Shown piece by piece: positions 5,452 to 9,611 of a stretch of 9,611 nucleotides of DNA (its first letter is position 1; the number at the start of each line of letters is the position of its first letter). A model generated the notes under the pieces. That model was not told the DNA's origin and did not search any database. It was given only the letters and a program-made list of their open reading frames with translations. The position numbers and the translations under genes are program-made. Source of the DNA: Bacteroidales bacterium UBA1628 (GTDB lineage Bacteria > Bacteroidota > Bacteroidia > Bacteroidales > UBA932). The stretch spans positions 1 through 9,611 of the forward strand of contig DCMG01000085.1 in assembly GCA_002321335.1 (NCBI GenBank), read 5' to 3'.

Positions 5452-7963
5452 ATTCAATTCTCATTCCTTCGGACAGGGCTCCGAAGATTTCCTTAACCTT
5501 GTCGGCAGAGACGCTGCCGATTCTGTTGTTATAGCCGGTCAGCACATCCTTTCCGCCCGAATAGCGCATAAGGATGGCATCCACATAGTTCTTTGGATCA
5601 GCGAGATAAGTCGAGTAGCTGTTGGTAAGCAGAGACTTGCAGGAAGCCAGCTCGGCGGCGTTCACCGGCTTGGAGAGCACGTCCTCGATCACCTTTCGCG
5701 CGGCAACAAGGGACTTCATCGGCTGGTCAGAGCCGCTGTCCACACCGTATGGAAGACCGGACTCCGGCACAGGAGAGCATGTGAATATCAATTCCAATGC
5801 CTCCTGAGGCCAGACACTGAAACGGTCGGCCATCCTGACGCTGAACCCGTGCTCGGCCATCACGCCGGTCAGTCTGCGCTGAAGAGCCAGGCCGGCAACC
5901 TTGAAGGCCATGTAGTTCTCTGTCGTAAACGGTTCGGCGCATGCCAAGGCCAGACTGATTTCCACAGGAGTTCCGACACGGGAATATGTCGTGGCTCCCG
6001 TCCGCATCTTGTACGGATTGAACTGGCGGACAGATGATGACTTGCTGACCCTGAAGCCGCCGAGATACTGGCATAGGATTTTCTGGACGGACTCCGCTGA
6101 CAGATCTCCGACCAGCACCAAAACTCCGTCATTGACTCTGACGAACTGATTGTCAAAGAAATCGGACGCATCTTCCATCGTTCTGGCGGTGAGGCCGGAA
6201 GGTGTCTTGACAGAAGAGTAGTTGTAGTCCTGATACATAAGGCTGTCCAGATAGGCCGGCTTGAGGGTGGTCAGTTCCATCCTTCTCCACGACCTGAAAG
6301 CGGACGTAGAAGGCTTCCTCTGGTTGGCCGCAGACAGCAACGCCTTGAGTGTCAGCGTGAATCTGTTTGATGGTGCGGAGCCGTAGAGCCTCAGATCAGA
6401 TGCAGATACGGCGCAGGACATATCCACACCGTTTGTTCGGAGCACTTTGTCGAAATCGCTTCCGGACATACCGGCGATGTCGCAAAGTCCGAACATATCC
6501 GAGAAAAACGCCCCTTCCCCGCGAGGCAGGTTCCTGACAATGGAGAAACCACCCTTGATCATCATGGAGTAACTGAATCGCCCTTTGGTTGGCATCTTCT
6601 TGTAAATCACCTTCATACCATTGGAGAAAGTCCACATCTCGCCATCGGACACCGGTTCGGCGGTCACAGACCTTACCTTCACCTTATTCTTCTCGTTCCA
6701 GAAATCTGACGTGTCCTTTGCCACCACCGGCCATCTGTATAGCGGCTTCTCCAGCATTGAGACACATTCTGTCACCGAACCGAACAGCGACGGCCAAAGC
6801 CACTCGTCATAATCCTCCTCATTTCCTGTCCATGTGACCTTGGGATTTTCCATTTCGGACAGCATCGCCACGGCGTAACCGTTGAAAAGCTCGGTCTCGG
6901 CCTTCGTGGACATATTCCTTGAAGAGAAGAAGTTGGCCTTTGTAGCCGGAGATGCTAGATCGGCTCCGTAAAGATAGGATGAAACGCAGCGCAGAACCAA
7001 GGCTTCATTTGTCTGAGATCCAAGAAAACCGTTCAGGACGGCATTGCGCGCGACCAGATATTCATCAGCGCCGACTCCCTTGGAACAAATTTCCGAAAGG
7101 ACAGAGGCGACCGCCATTGAAGCCGGCATCAGTTGGTCACGAGCTGTCATGACACTCACCGCAAAACGTTCGTCGCCGGCGCAATCAGCACTTCCGACAT
7201 ATTCAACAACAGATGACTTCACCGGTATATCTCTGGAAATGAAGCTTTCCCGCAGACGGCTTGCGACAATCTCCCGCAGCGAGCCGGAGAATAATTCCGA
7301 AATGAACGGCTGGATCGTGTTCATCTGGTCGTCTGGGGTTCTCGGCGAGCGGAACTCCACCGTCACGGAAGAACGCACCGACGGAATGAATGAATATTCA
7401 GCCCCGGAGGATGGTCTCCAAACATATTCCTTCTTCTTGTAGGACGGATTGCGTGAAGGGACCATCAGCGAGAACACGTTCATCCTTTCCTTGATGGCGG
7501 CGGTGTTGATGTCGCCGGCGATGATGATGGCATGCTGGCGCGGCTGGGCGGCAATCAGGTCGAACAGCATCAGAAGCGTGGTGTCCGATGCAGCCTGATC
7601 AAAGACCGGGACATCATCGAATCTGAATATGGTGGCGTCGTCCCTGTAGGAGATGTACCCTTCAGAGCGGCAGCCTATCCCCTTACGGGACAAAAACTTA
7701 TATGGTATTGTCTTGTTGAAGTGCGGCAATGACGAGAGTTCCTTCCTCGCGGACAGAGTGTCGCACGCGCCTTTGCGGACAAGGGCGAAATCGGCGACTC
7801 CTTTCATCGAAGGGTTCGTCACCAGATAGTAAGTTATGCCGTTGGTGAGATTGCCGGTCGTGACCGCGCCGTCCTTCTGGAGAGCGGGCAGATTCTGCGC
7901 TGGCATCATTATTGAGAAACCGAGCAGCACAGAACACAAGACTGATTTGATAAAGTTGCGCAT
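5435..7963 (-). CDS. Exported M16-like protein lacking the zinc site (pseudopeptidase)
   Basis: An 842-residue protein with a signal peptide (MRNFIKSVLCSVLLGFSIMMPAQ, likely cut after Ala22), so periplasmic or surface. It shows the layout of bacterial M16 (pitrilysin/insulinase-like) proteases: an N-terminal half beginning TNGITYYLVTNPSMKGVADFALV (about 41-62) and a second half beginning NGMKVIYKKMPTKGRFSYSMMIKGG, then a C-terminal M16-like part (LVLVGDLSAESVQKIL). Where active members carry HxxEH, shortly after the first strand pair, this one has only KELSSLPHFNK, and I find no HxxEH elsewhere. It is therefore probably not a peptidase by itself; M16 families include inactive subunits that partner active ones. 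Start ATG 7963 is set by a GGGAGGT seven bases upstream; the GTG at 8014 would add 17 residues ahead of the signal peptide. Confidence 0.85.
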   Translation of the reverse strand: MRNFIKSVLCSVLLGFSIMMPAQNLPALQKDGAVTTGNLTNGITYYLVTNPSMKGVADFALVRKGACDTLSARKELSSLPHFNKTIPYKFLSRKGIGCRSEGYISYRDDATIFRFDDVPVFDQAASDTTLLMLFDLIAAQPRQHAIIIAGDINTAAIKERMNVFSLMVPSRNPSYKKKEYVWRPSSGAEYSFIPSVRSSVTVEFRSPRTPDDQMNTIQPFISELFSGSLREIVASRLRESFISRDIPVKSSVVEYVGSADCAGDERFAVSVMTARDQLMPASMAVASVLSEICSKGVGADEYLVARNAVLNGFLGSQTNEALVLRCVSSYLYGADLASPATKANFFSSRNMSTKAETELFNGYAVAMLSEMENPKVTWTGNEEDYDEWLWPSLFGSVTECVSMLEKPLYRWPVVAKDTSDFWNEKNKVKVRSVTAEPVSDGEMWTFSNGMKVIYKKMPTKGRFSYSMMIKGGFSIVRNLPRGEGAFFSDMFGLCDIAGMSGSDFDKVLRTNGVDMSCAVSASDLRLYGSAPSNRFTLTLKALLSAANQRKPSTSAFRSWRRMELTTLKPAYLDSLMYQDYNYSSVKTPSGLTARTMEDASDFFDNQFVRVNDGVLVLVGDLSAESVQKILCQYLGGFRVSKSSSVRQFNPYKMRTGATTYSRVGTPVEISLALACAEPFTTENYMAFKVAGLALQRRLTGVMAEHGFSVRMADRFSVWPQEALELIFTCSPVPESGLPYGVDSGSDQPMKSLVAARKVIEDVLSKPVNAAELASCKSLLTNSYSTYLADPKNYVDAILMRYSGGKDVLTGYNNRIGSVSADKVKEIFGALSEGMRIEYVVKQ

Positions 7964-7970
7964 TACTGAT

Positions 7971-7977
7971 ACCTCCC
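7971..7977 (-). promoter_or_regulatory. Strong Shine-Dalgarno for the M16-like gene
   Basis: Minus-strand GGGAGGT, seven bases before ATG 7963, decides the start in favour of this ATG over the upstream GTG. Such a full Shine-Dalgarno is uncommon in Bacteroidetes, where most genes lack one. Confidence 0.75.
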
Positions 7978-7984
7978 GTTTGGA

Positions 7985-8017
7985 CAAAAATAGCCAATAA
8001 TGTGCAATTGACACAAA
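7985..8017 (-). promoter_or_regulatory. Bacteroidetes-type promoter of the M16-like/DUF3109 unit
   Basis: On the minus strand TTTG (8017-8014) is followed after 21 bases by TATTTTTG (7992-7985), matching the TTTG / TAnnTTTG consensus of the primary Bacteroidetes sigma factor. Transcription would start near 7979, giving a leader of only about 15 bases that is almost all Shine-Dalgarno and spacer. A start at GTG 8014 would lie upstream of this transcript, further support for ATG 7963. Confidence 0.65.
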
Positions 8018-8024
8018 TTTTTAT

Positions 8025-8032
8025 TACATTTG
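8025..8032 (+). promoter_or_regulatory. Likely -7 box for the TPR protein gene
   Basis: TACATTTG matches TAnnTTTG and lies 48 bases before ATG 8081, leaving a leader of about 40 bases. The upstream element is poor: TTG at 8008-8010 is only 14 bases away. It overlaps the divergent promoter region of the M16-like gene, so the two transcription units share a gap of about 117 bases. Confidence 0.5.
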
Positions 8033-8080
8033 TGGTTATTGCTGTTATCAGGAATATAGTTAAACATAAATTTTAATACA

Positions 8081-9016
8081 ATGAAAAAGTTTATTCTCGC
8101 GATCGCTGCCGCTTTCATGGCAGCAAGCATGGCATCCGCTCAGGACATGGCCCAGGCTACCGAACTCTACAATAGTGGAGCCACAGCCATCTCCTTGAAG
8201 AATTGGACAGAAGCCCTTGACTGCTTCCAGAAGGCTCTTGAAATGGGCAAGACAATAGGTGCCGACGCCGATGAGCTCGTGACAAACTGCAAGAACGCCA
8301 TCCCTGGTGTCGCCCTTGAGATCGCCAAGGATCTGATCAAGGACAAGAAGTACGACGAGGCCGCCGCCAAACTTGACGAAGTCGAAAAGATCGCCACTGA
8401 ATATGAGAACGCCGAGGTTGTTGAAAGGGCGAAGGAACTAGTTCCTCAGATGTGGATGCAGAAGGGTGTTGACGCATTGAAGATCAAGGATTTCGCCACC
8501 GCTGCTGACGGTTTTGCAAAGTCTTACGCAATCGACACCACAGCCGGCAAGACCGCCCTTTATCTTGGTCAGGCTCTCGGAGCCCAGGGAAAGACCGAAG
8601 AGGCCATCGAGGCTTTCAAGCATGCGGCTTGGAACGGAGAGGAAGAGACTGCCAAGGAGCAGATTTCCAATATCTATGTAAGGCAGGCCAACGCCGCATT
8701 CAAGGGAGGCAAGCTCGCTGACGCTGTAAAGGCCGCCGAGAAGGCCAATGAATATGCTGAGAACGCCAATGCTTACCTGATCGCCGGCCAGGCTTCCCAG
8801 AAACTCAGCAAGAACGCTGACGCCATCGATTTCTTCGAGAAATATCTTGAGATCAAACCGGATGCGAAAAACGCTCCGGCCATCACTTTCACCGTCGCCG
8901 CTCTCTATCAGGGAGCCAAGAACAACGCCAAGGCCCTTGAGTTCTACAAGAAGGTTCAGGACGATCCTAAGTTCGGCGCCCAGGCCAAGCAGATGATCGC
9001 TTCCCTCAGCAAGTAA
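8081..9016 (+). CDS. Exported TPR-repeat protein
   Basis: A 311-residue protein with a clean signal peptide (MKKFILAIAAAFMAASMASAQ, cut after the ASA), so periplasmic or outer-membrane associated. The rest is helical tetratricopeptide repeats. The first is LYNSGATAISLKNWTEALDC with FQKALEMG (about 29-56). Others follow: KGVDALKIKDFATAADGFAK (about 128), ALYLGQALGAQGKTEEAIEA (about 159), ANAAFKGGKLADAVKAAEKA, AYLIAGQASQKLSKNADAID with FFEKYLEIKP, and AALYQGAKNNAKALEFYKKV. TPR arrays bind other proteins, so a scaffold or adaptor role is likely; the partner is unknown. Its divergence from the exported M16-like protein is suggestive but not evidence of partnership. The stop TAATG overlaps the next start by one base, so it is probably translationally coupled to the U32 gene. 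Confidence 0.9.
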   Translation: MKKFILAIAAAFMAASMASAQDMAQATELYNSGATAISLKNWTEALDCFQKALEMGKTIGADADELVTNCKNAIPGVALEIAKDLIKDKKYDEAAAKLDEVEKIATEYENAEVVERAKELVPQMWMQKGVDALKIKDFATAADGFAKSYAIDTTAGKTALYLGQALGAQGKTEEAIEAFKHAAWNGEEETAKEQISNIYVRQANAAFKGGKLADAVKAAEKANEYAENANAYLIAGQASQKLSKNADAIDFFEKYLEIKPDAKNAPAITFTVAALYQGAKNNAKALEFYKKVQDDPKFGAQAKQMIASLSK

Positions 9017-9611
9017 TGAAATTTCTCGAATTGCTTGCTCCGGCAAGAAACGCTGACATCGGCATCGCGGCAATTGACTGCGGTGCCGATGCCGTGTATA
9101 TCGCCGGATCGGCGTTCGGGGCTCGTCAGGCCGCCGGAAACTCGATGGAGGACATCCGGAGGCTCACTGAATATGCCCACAGATTCGGAACGCGCATATT
9201 TCTGACACTCAACACTATTCTTTATGATGATGAACTCGCAGAAGCGGAAAGGTTGCTCGCCGAGGCAAAGGCCGCAGGAGTGGATGCCGTCATCGCCCAG
9301 GACCTTGCGGTCTGGAAACTGACAGACCTGCCGGTCCACGCATCGACACAATGCGCCATAAGAACTCCAGAGAAAGCTCGGTTTTACGAGGGCATCGGTG
9401 CGTCGCGTATTGTTCTGGAAAGGGAGATGTCCTTGGAACAGATCAAGGCCATACGCAAGGCGGTGGACTGCGAGCTGGAGTTTTTCGTGCACGGAGCCCT
9501 GTGTGTCTGCTACAGCGGGCAATGCTACATGTCGGAACAGATTGCGGGCCGAAGTGCAAACCGAGGGGAATGCATACAGGCTTGCCGGTCGCTCTACGAC
9601 CTTGTGGACGG
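9016..9611 (+). CDS. U32 family protein (RlhA/TrhP-type RNA hydroxylase), 3' end cut
   Basis: A 198-codon open frame from ATG 9016 to the right edge. It starts MKFLELLAPARNADIGIAAI, then CGADAVYIAGSAFGAR, typical of the TIM-barrel-like U32 domain. HASTQ follows at 108-112 and the signature cysteine region at 159-191: HGALCVCYSGQC, then SANRGECIQACRSLY, giving Cys163, 165, 170, 186 and 190. Long called peptidases, members such as RlhA and TrhP are now known to hydroxylate cytidine in 23S rRNA or uridine in tRNA, using prephenate and probably an iron-sulfur cluster. Which RNA this one modifies cannot be read from the fragment; Bacteroidetes members are usually over 400 residues, so over half is missing. 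No signal peptide, so cytoplasmic, unlike its coupled TPR neighbour. It begins on the last base of that gene's stop codon. Confidence 0.88.
   Translation, partial: MKFLELLAPARNADIGIAAIDCGADAVYIAGSAFGARQAAGNSMEDIRRLTEYAHRFGTRIFLTLNTILYDDELAEAERLLAEAKAAGVDAVIAQDLAVWKLTDLPVHASTQCAIRTPEKARFYEGIGASRIVLEREMSLEQIKAIRKAVDCELEFFVHGALCVCYSGQCYMSEQIAGRSANRGECIQACRSLYDLVD

Noticed and set aside
8012..8014. GTG start for the M16-like gene, giving 859 residues
   Set aside because: It would put 17 polar and hydrophobic residues ahead of a normal signal peptide and lies upstream of the predicted transcription start; ATG 7963 has a strong ribosome site.

Overview
The window looks like a piece of a Bacteroidales chromosome (phylum Bacteroidota); the genus is not resolved. 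The evidence is the gene content: a HemW-type radical SAM protein, a DUF3109 protein, a DUF2007 protein, a degenerate M16 (pitrilysin-like) protein, a signal-peptide TPR protein and a U32 family protein. Several intergenic gaps also carry Bacteroidetes-type promoter boxes (TAnnTTTG, once with TTTG 21 bases upstream). From about 1800 to the right end the DNA is GC-rich and densely coding. From 1 to about 1800 it is visibly AT-richer and sparsely coding, so it reads as accessory DNA or an old insertion remnant beside a core block.

Layout. (1) 1-851, minus strand: two closely spaced genes of unknown function, a Cys-rich 114-residue protein followed after nine bases by a protein that runs off the left edge. 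(2) 852-1807: about 950 bases with no convincing gene but with several inverted repeats, ending in an AT-rich operator-like cluster and a dubious 64-codon frame. (3) 1808-3881, minus strand: a two-gene unit, membrane-anchored coiled-coil protein then hemW, four bases apart. hemW carries a palindromic repeat in frame that adds about ten residues. (4) 3963-4724, plus strand, divergent from unit 3: a two-TM membrane protein and a DUF2007 protein, closed by a strong hairpin at 4768-4808 that can end transcription from both sides. (5) 4843-7963, minus strand: an exported M16-like protein lacking the HxxEH zinc site, overlapping the start of a DUF3109 cysteine-cluster protein. (6) 8081-9611, plus strand, divergent from unit 5: an exported TPR protein overlapping by one base a U32 family (RlhA/TrhP-type) protein cut by the right edge.

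How the genes work together can only be partly said. HemW (heme chaperone), DUF3109 and U32 proteins are all cysteine-cluster proteins, but nothing in the sequence joins them in one pathway; the layout is that of ordinary core genes in short units. The two points most worth following are a sequence-level signal and an embedded repeat. The 7-mer GAATATG/CATATTC occurs 16 times between 1808 and 9611, in all three codon phases and also outside genes, and not at all in 1-1800. The palindrome inside hemW looks like a mobile REP-type element that has been tolerated as protein sequence.
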